Shown here one piece after another: positions 1-12,998 of a DNA stretch of 64,000 nt. The position numbers and the translations under genes are program-made. This stretch comes from Candidatus Sulfotelmatobacter sp. (GTDB lineage: Bacteria; Acidobacteriota; Terriglobia; Terriglobales; Acidobacteriaceae), in NCBI GenBank assembly GCA_030041215.1, contig JASHOH010000172.1, forward strand, positions 1 to 64,000. Direction: 5' to 3'. The notes beneath the pieces are model-generated. The model had not been told where the DNA came from. It saw nothing but the letters and a program-made list of their open reading frames with translations, and made no database searches. Every line of letters starts with the position of its first letter. The first letter of the stretch is position 1.

Positions 1-1077
1 ATCGTGCGGTCCCGGCGCGGCCTCCGGGTGATATTGCACGCTGAAGAGCGGCAGATTGCGATGCCGCAGGCCCTCAAGCGTCTGATCGTTCAAATCGACG
101 TGCGTCAGTTCGACCTCGCTGTCGGGCAGCGAATGCGGGTTAACTGCGAAATTGTGATTGTGCGCCGTGATCTCGATCTTTCCGGTCTTAAGCTGCTTTA
201 CCGGATGATTTCCGCCATGGTGTCCAAACTTCAGCTTGAAGGTTTTTCCGCCCAGCGCAATTCCTGTCAGCTGATGCCCCAGGCAAATTCCGAAGATCGG
301 CTGCCGTCCCATCAAGCGGCGAATGGAATCGACCGCGTAAGTGCAGGGCTCCGGATCGCCCGGTCCGTTCGACAAGAAAACTCCATCGGGCTTCAATCCG
401 AGCACGTCCTCCGCTGGAGTCTGCGCCGGAACGACCGTCACTTTGCATCCCTCGCCGCGCAGCTTGCGCAGAATGTTCTGCTTGATGCCGAAGTCGTACG
501 CGACCACATGAAACCGCGCCGGCTCATCTTTTACTCCGACCACCGCGACCGGCTCGTGCGAGCGCTCACCCACTTCCCACACATACGATCGCTTGGTGCT
601 GACCTCCTTGGCCAGGTCTGTCCCATCCATCTTCGGAATCGAGCGCGCCTTGGCAACAAGCCTTTCCGCATCAGTCTCAATCGTAGAAATCACGCCGCGC
701 ATCACGCCGTGATCGCGCAAATGCCGCACCAGCGCGCGCGAATCGATATCGGAGAGAACTGGAACTTTGAACTGTTCCAGATATTCTTCCGCTACCTGCT
801 GCGAGCGCCAATTCGAGCTGACGCGCGAGAACTCGCGCACGATCAGGCCCTCGATCCAGGGACGCGTGGCTTCGTTGTCGTCGGGATTGGTGCCGTAATT
901 TCCGATTTCCGGATTGGTCAGAACGACGATCTGCCCGGAGTACGAAGGGTCGGTGAAAATTTCCTGGTAGCCGGTGATGGAAGTATTAAAAACGACTTCG
1001 CCGTAGCACTCGCCTTTGGCGCCGTAACCTTTGCCTCGGAAGACCCTGCCGTCTTCCAGCGCAAGGATAGCCTGCAT
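1..1077 (-). CDS. carA: carbamoyl-phosphate synthase small subunit (3' end outside window)
   Basis: Minus-strand reading from ATG at 1077: [51 protein letters not shown]...; class I glutamine amidotransferase motif GICLGHQ and HNHNFAV. Absent from the ORF track because it runs off the edge. Confidence 0.93.
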   Translation of the reverse strand, partial: MQAILALEDGRVFRGKGYGAKGECYGEVVFNTSITGYQEIFTDPSYSGQIVVLTNPEIGNYGTNPDDNEATRPWIEGLIVREFSRVSSNWRSQQVAEEYLEQFKVPVLSDIDSRALVRHLRDHGVMRGVISTIETDAERLVAKARSIPKMDGTDLAKEVSTKRSYVWEVGERSHEPVAVVGVKDEPARFHVVAYDFGIKQNILRKLRGEGCKVTVVPAQTPAEDVLGLKPDGVFLSNGPGDPEPCTYAVDSIRRLMGRQPIFGICLGHQLTGIALGGKTFKLKFGHHGGNHPVKQLKTGKIEITAHNHNFAVNPHSLPDSEVELTHVDLNDQTLEGLRHRNLPLFSVQYHPEAAPGPHD

Positions 1078-1245
1078 TCCTGCTCCAATACGTGGATTTC
1101 ATAGATTTTATCAGTGATTGCATTAACGACCAAGCGTGAATCGACACGAATGTGTGGAAATCTCGCTTTGAACCGCCTCGAATGCTGAGTTCGGGCGATG
1201 CGAGGATTAGCTGAAGTGTCTGGGCGCCCGCTAACCCTTCGAAAA

Positions 1246-2346
1246 TTACTGCACCATCGCAGGCAAAATGTAGTTTGTGAGCAACCTTTCAGTCTGCTCG
1301 TGCATATCCGGCATGCCGTAATAGGTACTAGTGATGACCACGCACATGTTTAGCTCCGGAAAAATCACTACTTTGTTGCCGCCATTTCCGCTCATGAAAG
1401 CGGCGGAATAGCCCTTTCCTCCCGACATAAACGACTTTAGCCACCAGAGGTAACCGTACTCGGTTTGGTCGTCAATTCGAGCATGCGGGGTGGTGGATGC
1501 CTTCACCCAAGCCTCACTCACGATGCGCCGCCTTTCCCAGAGTCCGCCATCAAGATAAAGCTGCGCGAGTTTTAACAGATCACGGCTGGTTAGCCGCAGG
1601 CCTCCTCCGGTCTGCGGGATATTCAGCGGCGAATAGACCCACTGCTCATCGGTGATCCCCAGCGGTTCAAAAAGTTTTTTCTGCGCAGAATGATCGGTGC
1701 GCTCACCGGTGACTTTCTCGAGCACTTCGCTCAGCGTGAACACTCCACCGGTGCAATAGCTGAAGTCGCGCCCGTAAGGGAGTTCTTCGGGATGCTCGCC
1801 CACATGCATTCGCCCGCGTATCGGGAGATCGAGAATGAACTGCGCCCAGTCCTCAATCAGATACATGCGGTTTTCGTTGCCGCGGGAGGCATCATTCCAG
1901 TCGTCGCATTCAAGGGAGGAAGACATGGTCAGGAAATCTTCCACCGTGATTTGATCTTTTCTGGGATCGGGGTTCTTCAGCTTTTTCGCATGTTCAGGCA
2001 ACAAGGCCAGAATTCGCGCGTCTACACCGCTCAGTTTTTTCTCGTCGATCGCGATGCCCACAAGAATGTCGGTAATGCTTTTCGTCGCCGAGCGCGTGTC
2101 ACGGAGCGTGGTGACCTCACCGTCGAAATAGCCTTCGTAGACGAGCTTGCCGTTCTTCGAAATTAGCACGCTGCCGATTTTCTTGAATTCTCCGGACCGG
2201 ATTGCCCTCTGCATTTCCTGCAGCCGAGGCAGGACTGCGGTTTGATCTGGTGTCGCGCCGTGCTTTGTCAAACTCGACGGGTTTTGCGCAAGTGCTTCCC
2301 AGCCACAGAGCAAAAGCCCAAGCAGAGCAATCATCCGAAATTTCAC
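1246..2346 (-). CDS. serine hydrolase, beta-lactamase class C/PBP-like family, with signal peptide
   Basis: SATKSITDILVGIAID (SxxK motif), YGYLWW, signal-peptide-like N-terminus. Confidence 0.85.
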   Translation of the reverse strand: MKFRMIALLGLLLCGWEALAQNPSSLTKHGATPDQTAVLPRLQEMQRAIRSGEFKKIGSVLISKNGKLVYEGYFDGEVTTLRDTRSATKSITDILVGIAIDEKKLSGVDARILALLPEHAKKLKNPDPRKDQITVEDFLTMSSSLECDDWNDASRGNENRMYLIEDWAQFILDLPIRGRMHVGEHPEELPYGRDFSYCTGGVFTLSEVLEKVTGERTDHSAQKKLFEPLGITDEQWVYSPLNIPQTGGGLRLTSRDLLKLAQLYLDGGLWERRRIVSEAWVKASTTPHARIDDQTEYGYLWWLKSFMSGGKGYSAAFMSGNGGNKVVIFPELNMCVVITSTYYGMPDMHEQTERLLTNYILPAMVQ

Positions 2347-2437
2347 GGGAGCCCCTGGAACTAGGTGTCAGACGGACAAACGTCAAGAAAGTTTTGCGGA
2401 ATCGGTACAAAAAGACTGCCTGGGTGGGATTGCCTGC

Positions 2438-3052
2438 CTATCTGACGCGGCCTACCTTATCCATCGGCCAGTACCCAAACACGGCCTTGCCGTAAATATA
2501 GCTCTGATTGACCGGGCCAAAATCGCGGCTGTCATTGGACATCGACCGATGATCCCCGAGCAGAAAATAGCACTGCGGAGGCACCACTGTCTCTGGATAC
2601 GACCGCGCGTCTGCATACGCCGGAGGAACGTAATCTTCATCCAGCGCCAGGCCGTTTACATACACCTGCCCGCCATCGATGCGAATCCGGTCGCCTTCCA
2701 ATCCTATGACTCGCTTGATGTAGCTCTTAGAAGGGTCGCGCGGATAGCGGAACACCACCACATCCCCACGCGAAATCGGCTCCAGCCGGTAGACAAACTT
2801 ATTGACGAAAATCCGCTCCTGATCTTCGAGCGAGGGCATCATGCTGGTGCCCTCAACCTTTACCGGCTGATAAATGAAGATGATGATGAAGGCCGAGATC
2901 GCGACCGAAAGAATCAGATCGCGCAGCCACACCGCCAGTGCCGGACGCAACCGAGCCTTTGAGTCACCCCCCGGGGACGAAACCGAGCTTGGCCCGGCGG
3001 GCAGACCCGCAGAGGAGTTATTGGCAGGCGCTGTTAGTGGCGTCTCGGCCAT
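2438..3052 (-). CDS. lepB: signal peptidase I
   Basis: VKVEGTSMMPSLEDQERIFVNKFVYR, RGDVVVFRYPRDPSKSYIKRVIGLEGD, FLLGDHRSMSNDSRDFGPV. Confidence 0.95.
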   Translation of the reverse strand: MAETPLTAPANNSSAGLPAGPSSVSSPGGDSKARLRPALAVWLRDLILSVAISAFIIIFIYQPVKVEGTSMMPSLEDQERIFVNKFVYRLEPISRGDVVVFRYPRDPSKSYIKRVIGLEGDRIRIDGGQVYVNGLALDEDYVPPAYADARSYPETVVPPQCYFLLGDHRSMSNDSRDFGPVNQSYIYGKAVFGYWPMDKVGRVR

Positions 3053-3188
3053 AAGCCTGTTCTATTGTATACAGATTATTTCTAGATGCCAGCAGTTGCA
3101 TGTGCGCCTGTGCACAGCCTTTTGTGTTTCCTTACGCTACCCTGCCTCTCGGAAGCAGGATAAAATCGAAATACCCTGGGGAGAACTC

Positions 3189-3680
3189 ATGAAACGATCC
3201 AGCCTGCTCGGAAGCACGCTCGTCCATCGCACCTTTACTCTCGTTTTTCTGCTGGCTGTAACCCTGAGCATGTCCGCTCAATGGATGAATCAGGATTCGG
3301 AAGAAGAAGGGGGCATTCCCGCCTACAATGCCGGTCCGCCGCCGAAGGGCACGAAGCTGCCTGCAATTGTCACCAAAGCCGATCTATGGGGACCCGACGC
3401 ACAGTATCCTTACCAAACCCACGCATATGAACTGGCCGCTAAGATTCCCACCATTCTGCATCAGCAACCTTGTTATTGCTACTGCCAGCGCATCGGCCAC
3501 AACAGCCTGCACAGTTGCTTCGAGAACACGCACGGCGCGCGCTGCTCCACCTGCCTCAAGGAACTTTACTATTCCTATCAGCAGAGCAAGAAAGGCAAGA
3601 CAGCATCTCAGATTCGCGCCGGCATTATTCGCGGTGAGTACAAGACAATCGATCTGCAAACTGCCGCCACGATCAACTAG
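3189..3680 (+). CDS. CYCXC-type cysteine motif protein, probably exported
   Basis: ATG at 3189 in ORF 2874-3680; signal-like N-terminus MKRSSLLGSTLVHRTFTLVFLLAVTLSMSAQ; PCYCYCQRIGHNSLHSCF...CSTCLKE motif. Confidence 0.75.
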   Translation: MKRSSLLGSTLVHRTFTLVFLLAVTLSMSAQWMNQDSEEEGGIPAYNAGPPPKGTKLPAIVTKADLWGPDAQYPYQTHAYELAAKIPTILHQQPCYCYCQRIGHNSLHSCFENTHGARCSTCLKELYYSYQQSKKGKTASQIRAGIIRGEYKTIDLQTAATIN

Positions 3681-3895
3681 TCGAGAGCCGCCAGTCACGA
3701 GCAAGGCAACACACCCGCGTTCCTCGAGCGCACACTCAAGAGCTTTACAACTTGCAACTCGGTTACCGGCAACTCGCTTCGCAACTCGGGACCAATTGCT
3801 CTCTACCCGCTCTTTAAGCGATACTTGTTGTTCGGCTCTTGCGCTTTCAGGAGCCCAGGAGCTCCATCACGACCACCTCAGGTAAAATCCTTCAT

Positions 3896-4468
3896 ATGGC
3901 TCAAAAAGCTAATCCCAAGAAGGGGTCTGTCAGCGACGATCCGCGCTACACGCAGGCCCTGCAAAACTATGAAGCCGGCCTGCGGGCTTTGCAGGAACAC
4001 AAGTTTGAAAAGGCGAAGCCTCTGTTTGAAAAGGTGCTGGCTGGTCCCAGCAAAGAGCTGTGCGACCGCGCCATGGTCCATCTCAACATCTGCGACCAGC
4101 ATCTGGAGCGTTCTACTACGCAGCAGTTCAAGACCATCGAGGAACACTATGACTATGCCGTCTCGCTGATGAACGTGGGCGACTACGTCTCTGCACGCGA
4201 GCACATTGAAAAACTGCTCAAGCAGGCGCCCAAGACCGATTTCGTCATCTATGGTCTGGCTGCGCTCGACTGCCTCACCGGCCACGTCGAAGATTCGCTC
4301 AAGCATCTGGATGAAGCGTTGCGGCTCAATACGAACCTGCGTTACCAGGCGCGGAACGACTCCGACTTCCACAATCTCGCGGAAGATCCGAGATTCACCG
4401 AGCTTCTGTATCCGGATCCCTCGGCCGACGCGTCGGACGAGTCGTCTTTTCGGGAAGAGCAATACTGA
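3896..4468 (+). CDS. tetratricopeptide-repeat protein
   Basis: MAQKANPKKGSVSDDPRYTQALQNYEAGLRALQEHKFEKAKPLFEKVL...; TPR-like helical repeats. Confidence 0.75.
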   Translation: MAQKANPKKGSVSDDPRYTQALQNYEAGLRALQEHKFEKAKPLFEKVLAGPSKELCDRAMVHLNICDQHLERSTTQQFKTIEEHYDYAVSLMNVGDYVSAREHIEKLLKQAPKTDFVIYGLAALDCLTGHVEDSLKHLDEALRLNTNLRYQARNDSDFHNLAEDPRFTELLYPDPSADASDESSFREEQY

Positions 4469-4535
4469 ATTCGAAGGAACATCGGACTCTCTCCAGGCTG
4501 TGAGAAGGCGCGAGGCCGCCGGAGTCTGGGACCTT

Positions 4536-5285
4536 TCAGACGAGGACCGTTCCCCCGTCGACCACGAGAATCTGCCCGGTGCTGAATCCTTCGAGCATCA
4601 AAAACACATAGGCCTGCGCTATATCGTCGGGCTCGCCGACCCGGCCGACAGGCAGACTCTTGCCGACGCTCTCAAAAAGGTGCTCGCGCTCTTCTGCGTT
4701 CATGTTCTGCCAGAGGTTCGTCCGAACGACTCCAGGAGACACGGCGTTGACACGTATTGGAGCTAACTCGACGGCCAGAGCGCGTGTTAAGGCTTCGATC
4801 GTTCCGCACACGCTCGCGGCCACGGTCCATCCCTTCTGCGGGCGCCGGCTCGCGATTCCGGTTGTAAGCGCAATCGAGCCATCCTTGCGGATGTGCGGGC
4901 TTCCGTACTTGACCGCAGCCAGCGCAGCCCAATAGCGCAACTCAAAAACACGGCGGGCTTGGGCAAGCTCCGTGGCTGCAAGCACATTTAATTGCAAGGC
5001 ATCGCCGGCGGTGAAGACCAAATGATCGAAATGACCGATTTTCTGAAAGAAGTTTTGAATGTCACGCTCATTCGAGAGATCGAGCGTGTGCCCTTCGGCT
5101 TTTCCGTCGAGCATTGCGACCGCTTGCTTAACCCGCTCCGCGTTACTCGACGCGATGATGGCTCGCGCGCCCCTCGCCACAGCCTGTTGCGCCACCGCGA
5201 ACCCGATGCCTGACGACCCGCCGAGCAATACGACTCGTTTCTCTGAAAGCTCCCCGTGATTCTCAATTTGTTGCTTCGGTGTCAT
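4536..5285 (-). CDS. SDR-family oxidoreductase
   Basis: VVLLGGSSGIGFAVAQQAVARGA (Rossmann GxxxGIG), C-terminal GFSTGQILVVDGGTVLV; start taken at MTPKQQ. Confidence 0.88.
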   Translation of the reverse strand: MTPKQQIENHGELSEKRVVLLGGSSGIGFAVAQQAVARGARAIIASSNAERVKQAVAMLDGKAEGHTLDLSNERDIQNFFQKIGHFDHLVFTAGDALQLNVLAATELAQARRVFELRYWAALAAVKYGSPHIRKDGSIALTTGIASRRPQKGWTVAASVCGTIEALTRALAVELAPIRVNAVSPGVVRTNLWQNMNAEEREHLFESVGKSLPVGRVGEPDDIAQAYVFLMLEGFSTGQILVVDGGTVLV

Positions 5286-5461
5286 CGCGCTCCCCCTTTT
5301 TCTGGCCTGTAAGTCTTTCCACACACCTGTAGATGTTTCTCAGGCAGCATACGGGTGCATAGAGGTCATAGGATGTACGCGTCCAGCCGGGAGCCGCGCT
5401 AGCTGCTGAAAGGAGGGATATGGAATTCCAGGGGCGCATCCACGCTAAAGAAATATCAGCA

Positions 5462-5494
5462 ATATTCGCTCATGCTATAGCTTATAGCGAATAT
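5462..5494. promoter_or_regulatory. operator-like inverted repeat ATATTCGCT-N15-AGCGAATAT with internal palindrome GCTATAGC
   Basis: Perfect 9-bp arms at 5462-5470 and 5486-5494; GCTATAGC at 5474-5481. Confidence 0.5.
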
Positions 5495-5522
5495 CTATGC
5501 TCGAAATGTTCCCATGAGAACA

Positions 5523-6340
5523 TTAGGGCTTTCGTGCTGGCTGGGCGGGGGCCACGGCATGGGGGCGTCGCGCTTGCAGCAGTCTGGCGCCATCCCGAAT
5601 CAACCACTTCTCCACCAGCGAAGTAACAATCAGGGGATTCTTTGGGTCGCACACAAAACAGTAAGCCTTGTAGTTCAGAGGTATGTTTTTGCTGACGAGC
5701 AGGGTGAAGGCGAAGCCTGGCATAGGAAATTTGTAGACGTGGAGCCCGCCCGCCCGCACACACTTTGGGACATGAGTCAGCCGATCCGCGCCCTTGCCCT
5801 CGCGCACGATGACCCATAGACAGCTGTGCTCAGGAAACCCTGCCTTCCCCAGGAGAAACTGGCGAAACTCTTCCTGGAACGGGCCGAGTTCAACCGGCGT
5901 CGAGCCGTCCTCATTCCAGGGGTAAAGCGATCCTCGCCAATAGATGCTCGCCGCAAAGTACGCAATGTCCGAGACCCGAACCCCGGGAATGCTCGATGCG
6001 TAGTAAATCTTGCTGGGATTTCCTGCGCTCTCCACGTCGGCGGCCCTGGATGCCAACACGCTCGCAAGGGGGAAGGTCCATCACTCCGGCGACAATTAGC
6101 CAGCACCCAGCGCTCGCCACCCCCGCTCAGGCGCCCCTCACATTGCTTGCAAAGCAGATGCTTCTTGAGCTGCTTGGACGTCTGAACGCTGCTGCCGGCG
6201 GTAATGAGGAACGGATCCGGGTTCTTGGCCCCGGCGTCCCGAAGTATCCTGTAGATTCCCTTCGAGAGGAAATGGCTATCCTGCAATTCAGAGTCGGTCC
6301 GCAGGCAAAGTCGACACTGACCGATTACTGACATGGTCAA
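5523..6340 (-). pseudogene. zinc-ribbon/HNH-like hypothetical protein with one frameshift near 6068-6076
   Basis: N-terminal half in ORF 5777-6340 (CRLCLRTDSELQDSHFLSKGIYRIL...CKQCEGRLSGGGERWVLANC), C-terminal half in ORF 5523-6059 (ASVLASRAADVESAGNPSKIYYASSI...); one added base in the C5/G5 tract restores GPFPLASVLASR. Confidence 0.7.
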
Positions 6341-6343
6341 ACG

Positions 6344-9346
<3,003 letters not shown>

Positions 9347-9550
9347 ACTGTGAAATCCTTCAGAGGGCGGGAACTGCCCAGGAATATCTCTTTTAGCCTA
9401 GCATAATTAGATGCATGGGAAAGGGCGGAGAAGCTGGGTCTCCAGATGGTAAAATCAGCGACCTGCCATCGGCAGGCGCGCCAAATCTTGAACAGGTGCA
9501 GCATATCGCGGGTGATCCGGCGTAAAGCTTTCAAGTTATAATCGCTCGCC

Positions 9551-10072
9551 ATGCCAGGGCAACAGCTGCGGTTGGAGCAGTGGGCCAACTTTTATGTGAT
9601 TATGTCGGCGGCAGCTGCGACACTGCTCGGACTATTGTTCGTGGTGATCGCTCTCGCTGCCGAGCGAGGGCGACGCGAGGACGCACCTAAGATTAGGATC
9701 TACCTTACGCCCGTCGTGATCTATTTCAGCAGCGTGCTTCTGATGAGCGCGCTTCTGACTGTTCCCAACCAAACGCCGCTTACGGCCGTCGTTTGCGTCT
9801 GTCTCGAAGGCATCGCCGGCCTGGGTTACTCGGCGTCCCTGGCAGTCAGGCGAGGCACTGAAGAGGCCTTTTACGAACAACGTTCCGACCTTCTCCTCTA
9901 TGTCGTCTTTCCGTTCGCCGGATATGCCCTTATGGTTGCTGGCGGCCTGTTGTTGCTTCGAAGGCCCTCAGTCGGCCTTAACTTGGTGGCCGCCGCGATG
10001 CTCGTGCTGCTCGGCATCGCGATCCGAAACTCGTGGGCGATTGCAACCACAATCGTATCATCGCAGGACTGA
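9551..10072 (+). CDS. hypothetical membrane protein
   Basis: 173-aa ORF with several hydrophobic helices. Confidence 0.65.
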   Translation: MPGQQLRLEQWANFYVIMSAAAATLLGLLFVVIALAAERGRREDAPKIRIYLTPVVIYFSSVLLMSALLTVPNQTPLTAVVCVCLEGIAGLGYSASLAVRRGTEEAFYEQRSDLLLYVVFPFAGYALMVAGGLLLLRRPSVGLNLVAAAMLVLLGIAIRNSWAIATTIVSSQD

Positions 10073-10189
10073 GACTGCGCCCCGGTGATTATTTCTTCGA
10101 ACCAGACAGCTCGACAGGAAAGAAGTATTCTGATCTCTCGGCGCACCACGGCGGTGAATGCGTTTTTTGGTGTATATTCCCCTCGACCC

Positions 10190-12931
10190 ATGCCCACGTT
10201 CTACGACCGTTTCGTCGAGTGCGCTGAGCGCTGGCCGAACAACACCGCACTCGAACTACAGCGCCACGATCACACAGAGAGCTGCACCTACTCTGAACTG
10301 CGGTGCATGGCCGAATCCGTCGGGCGCTGGATCAACGAAAATCATTTTGAGCGCGGCGCACGTCTGGGTCTTTTGGCCGACAACCATCCCCGCTGGGTGG
10401 CGGCGTATTTGGGAACGACTGCGGCAGGATGTACGATCGTCCCGCTCGATACCGCCCTACACATTGATCAATTAACTAAACTGATCAAAGACAGCGGTGT
10501 ATCAGCTCTGTTTTGCGATGCCAAGCATGCTCAGGCAGCCCGAAGTGCAGTCACCAATCTCAACGTCGCACTGATCCTGATGGATCCAGAGCGCATGTCA
10601 GAGCGCTCCACGCAAGATCACTGGCTCGCAAATCTGCCCGTTATCTTCGCCGCTGGTTCCGGTAACTTTCAGCCGGTGCCCTCGGCTCCGGATGCCGTCG
10701 CTTCCCTGCTCTACACCTCCGGAACCACCGCCGATCCCAAAGGGGTAATGCTGACGCACGCGAATTTTCTCGGCGAAATCGAAGCCGTGTTCAACTGGGT
10801 CGATATCGGTCCGAGCGATGCTGTGCTCGGCGTGCTCCCCATGTTCCACGTGCTGGCGCAGATGGGGAATCTGCTTTTGCCTCTAGTGAAAGGCGCTCGT
10901 GTCGTGTATCTGGAAACGCTGAACACCACTGAGCTTCTGCGCGCCTTGCAGGAAAGGAACATCACCGCCTTCGCTGTTGTGCCGCAGTTTTTTTATCTGA
11001 TTCACCAGCGCATTTTCGAGGAAGTTAAGAAAAAGGGCGCAGTCACAGAGAGCGTTTTCCGCAATCTGATGCGCATGAACCGAGGCTTGCGCAAGTTCGG
11101 CGTCAATGCAGGACGCCTTTTCTTCGGCAAGATCCACCACACGCTTGGCGACAGCATGCGCTACCTGATTACCGGCGGCTCGCGCTTTGAGCCCGAAATT
11201 GCCTGGGATTTCTATGCCCTCGGCATTGACATCTTGCAAGCCTACGGACTCACCGAGACTACAGCAGCAGTGTTTGCAAATCCGCCGGATGACATCGTGA
11301 TCGGATCCGTCGGCAAGGCGCTGAAAGGAATCGAAGCGAAAATCATCGAAGCCCAGCCGCCGGAAGGCGGAGGGCCAGCTGCCGGCGAAGTTGTTCTGCG
11401 TGGACCGGTTGTGATGAAAGGCTACTGGAACCGTCCCGACGCAACCGCAGAAGCACTGCGCAATGGATGGTTGTACACCGGCGATCTCGGCTATTTCGAC
11501 GCGTACGGCAATCTGTTTCTTACCGGGCGCAAAAAAGAGATCATCGTCCTCAGTAACGGCAAGAACATTTATCCCGAAGAAGTGGAAGCGCACTACCTGA
11601 AATCGCCTTACGTAAAAGAGCTTGCCATCATTGGCCTTGAGGGCAAGGCCGGAGAAGACCGATTGCACGCGGTGATCGTCCCGAACTTCGATGTGCTGCG
11701 GCAGAGAAAAATCGTAAATGCAAAGGAAGTCATCCGCTTCGATATTGAAAGCCTCTCGCAGCAGATCGCTTCCACCAAGCGCATCGGCAGCTACGAAATC
11801 TGGCAGGAGGACCTGCCGCGCACCACCACACGTAAGATCAAACGCTTCGAAGTCGAGAACCGCGTCAAGAAGAACCAGGCTAAGAAGCTTTCCGATGATG
11901 CCGAGCTGCCGACAGAGCAGCCTTTAACCGCTGACGAGACCGCCTGGCTGGCTAGGCCTGCGGTCCAGAAAGCTTTAACAATTATTCGCGACGCCGCCCA
12001 CATCGCTCCGGAAAACATCCGGCCTACTCACAATCTCGAACTCGATCTGGGACTCGACTCCATGCAGCGAATCGAGTTGCTCAGCCGGCTTGAACAGGAA
12101 CTGGGCGGCGCGCTCGAGGAATCGCGGATGGCAGAAATCTACACCGTTCGCGACCTGGTGGACACAGTCCTCGAAAGTGCGGCCACCAGGACAAAATCTC
12201 CCGAGCGTGCCGAATCTTCTGGATGGAAGGCCATTCTTGCGGAAGAACCGGATCCAGCAACGGTTTTCTTCCTCGCTCGCCCGAAGCGCATAAGCAACGC
12301 ATTCTGGTTTCTGGTTTCGCGCCTGATTCAGGTCATAGCCCTCGATCGCTTCAAGTTGCAGGTAACGGGAATCGAGAAGTTGCCGAGTGAAGGGCCTTTC
12401 ATCATATCGTCCAATCACCAAAGCTTCTTGGACCCGGCCATTCTAGGCAGCATTCTGCCGGCGTCCGTTTTCAATAAAGTTTTCTCCATCGGCACCAGCG
12501 AAATTTTTGGCCAAGGATTTATGCTGCGGCTGGCACGCGCGCTGCGGGTGGTGGTTGTTGATCCCGACGTGAACCTGATCCCCGCCATGCGCGCCGGAGC
12601 GTATGGCCTGCGACAAGGACGTCCTCTTATTTTCTATCCGGAAGGCGAACGCTCGATTGACGGCACGCCGAAGGCGTTCAAGAAAGGTGCAGCAATACTT
12701 TCGATTCACACGCAGGTTCCGATTGTTCCGGTCGCGATCGAAGGTTTCTACGATGCCTGGCCGCGTGGCAAGCCTTTCCAGGGATTCAAGCCGCTGAAAA
12801 TCGCTTTCGGCGACCCCATCTTTCCCCCGCCTGAAAGCCAAGCTTCGGAAGAGGCATACGAAAAGCTCACAGCGGAGCTAAAGGCGCGTGTGGTCGCAAT
12901 GTGGAATGAGCTGCATCGCTCCGCCTCTTAG
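10190..12931 (+). CDS. AMP-dependent acyl-CoA/ACP synthetase fused to acyl carrier domain and PlsC-type acyltransferase
   Basis: LLYTSGTTADPKGVMLTHANF (AMP-binding), YTGDLGYFDAYGNLFLTGRKKEIIVLSNGKNIYPEE, LDLGLDSMQRIELLSRLE (phosphopantetheine Ser), SNHQSFLDP and FYPEGERS (acyltransferase motifs). Confidence 0.9.
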   Translation: MPTFYDRFVECAERWPNNTALELQRHDHTESCTYSELRCMAESVGRWINENHFERGARLGLLADNHPRWVAAYLGTTAAGCTIVPLDTALHIDQLTKLIKDSGVSALFCDAKHAQAARSAVTNLNVALILMDPERMSERSTQDHWLANLPVIFAAGSGNFQPVPSAPDAVASLLYTSGTTADPKGVMLTHANFLGEIEAVFNWVDIGPSDAVLGVLPMFHVLAQMGNLLLPLVKGARVVYLETLNTTELLRALQERNITAFAVVPQFFYLIHQRIFEEVKKKGAVTESVFRNLMRMNRGLRKFGVNAGRLFFGKIHHTLGDSMRYLITGGSRFEPEIAWDFYALGIDILQAYGLTETTAAVFANPPDDIVIGSVGKALKGIEAKIIEAQPPEGGGPAAGEVVLRGPVVMKGYWNRPDATAEALRNGWLYTGDLGYFDAYGNLFLTGRKKEIIVLSNGKNIYPEEVEAHYLKSPYVKELAIIGLEGKAGEDRLHAVIVPNFDVLRQRKIVNAKEVIRFDIESLSQQIASTKRIGSYEIWQEDLPRTTTRKIKRFEVENRVKKNQAKKLSDDAELPTEQPLTADETAWLARPAVQKALTIIRDAAHIAPENIRPTHNLELDLGLDSMQRIELLSRLEQELGGALEESRMAEIYTVRDLVDTVLESAATRTKSPERAESSGWKAILAEEPDPATVFFLARPKRISNAFWFLVSRLIQVIALDRFKLQVTGIEKLPSEGPFIISSNHQSFLDPAILGSILPASVFNKVFSIGTSEIFGQGFMLRLARALRVVVVDPDVNLIPAMRAGAYGLRQGRPLIFYPEGERSIDGTPKAFKKGAAILSIHTQVPIVPVAIEGFYDAWPRGKPFQGFKPLKIAFGDPIFPPPESQASEEAYEKLTAELKARVVAMWNELHRSAS

Positions 12932-12998
12932 CTTCTCGTAAAAAGGGTAGCGCCCTCGCAATGCTCGAACTTCAACAAAAGCCACCCAGCCGCCTGCG

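Noticed and set aside
4-1104. 366-aa plus-strand ORF at window start
   Set aside because: Antisense to carA, whose minus-strand translation has clear conserved motifs.
3700-3890. Short direct repeats (GCAACTCG-like) in the region before the TPR gene, considered as CRISPR or tandem repeat
   Set aside because: Units are short and irregularly spaced; no conserved repeat/spacer architecture.
10883-11668. 261-aa minus-strand ORF within the acyl-synthetase gene
   Set aside because: Overlaps conserved AMP-binding domain coding sequence; compositional shadow ORF.
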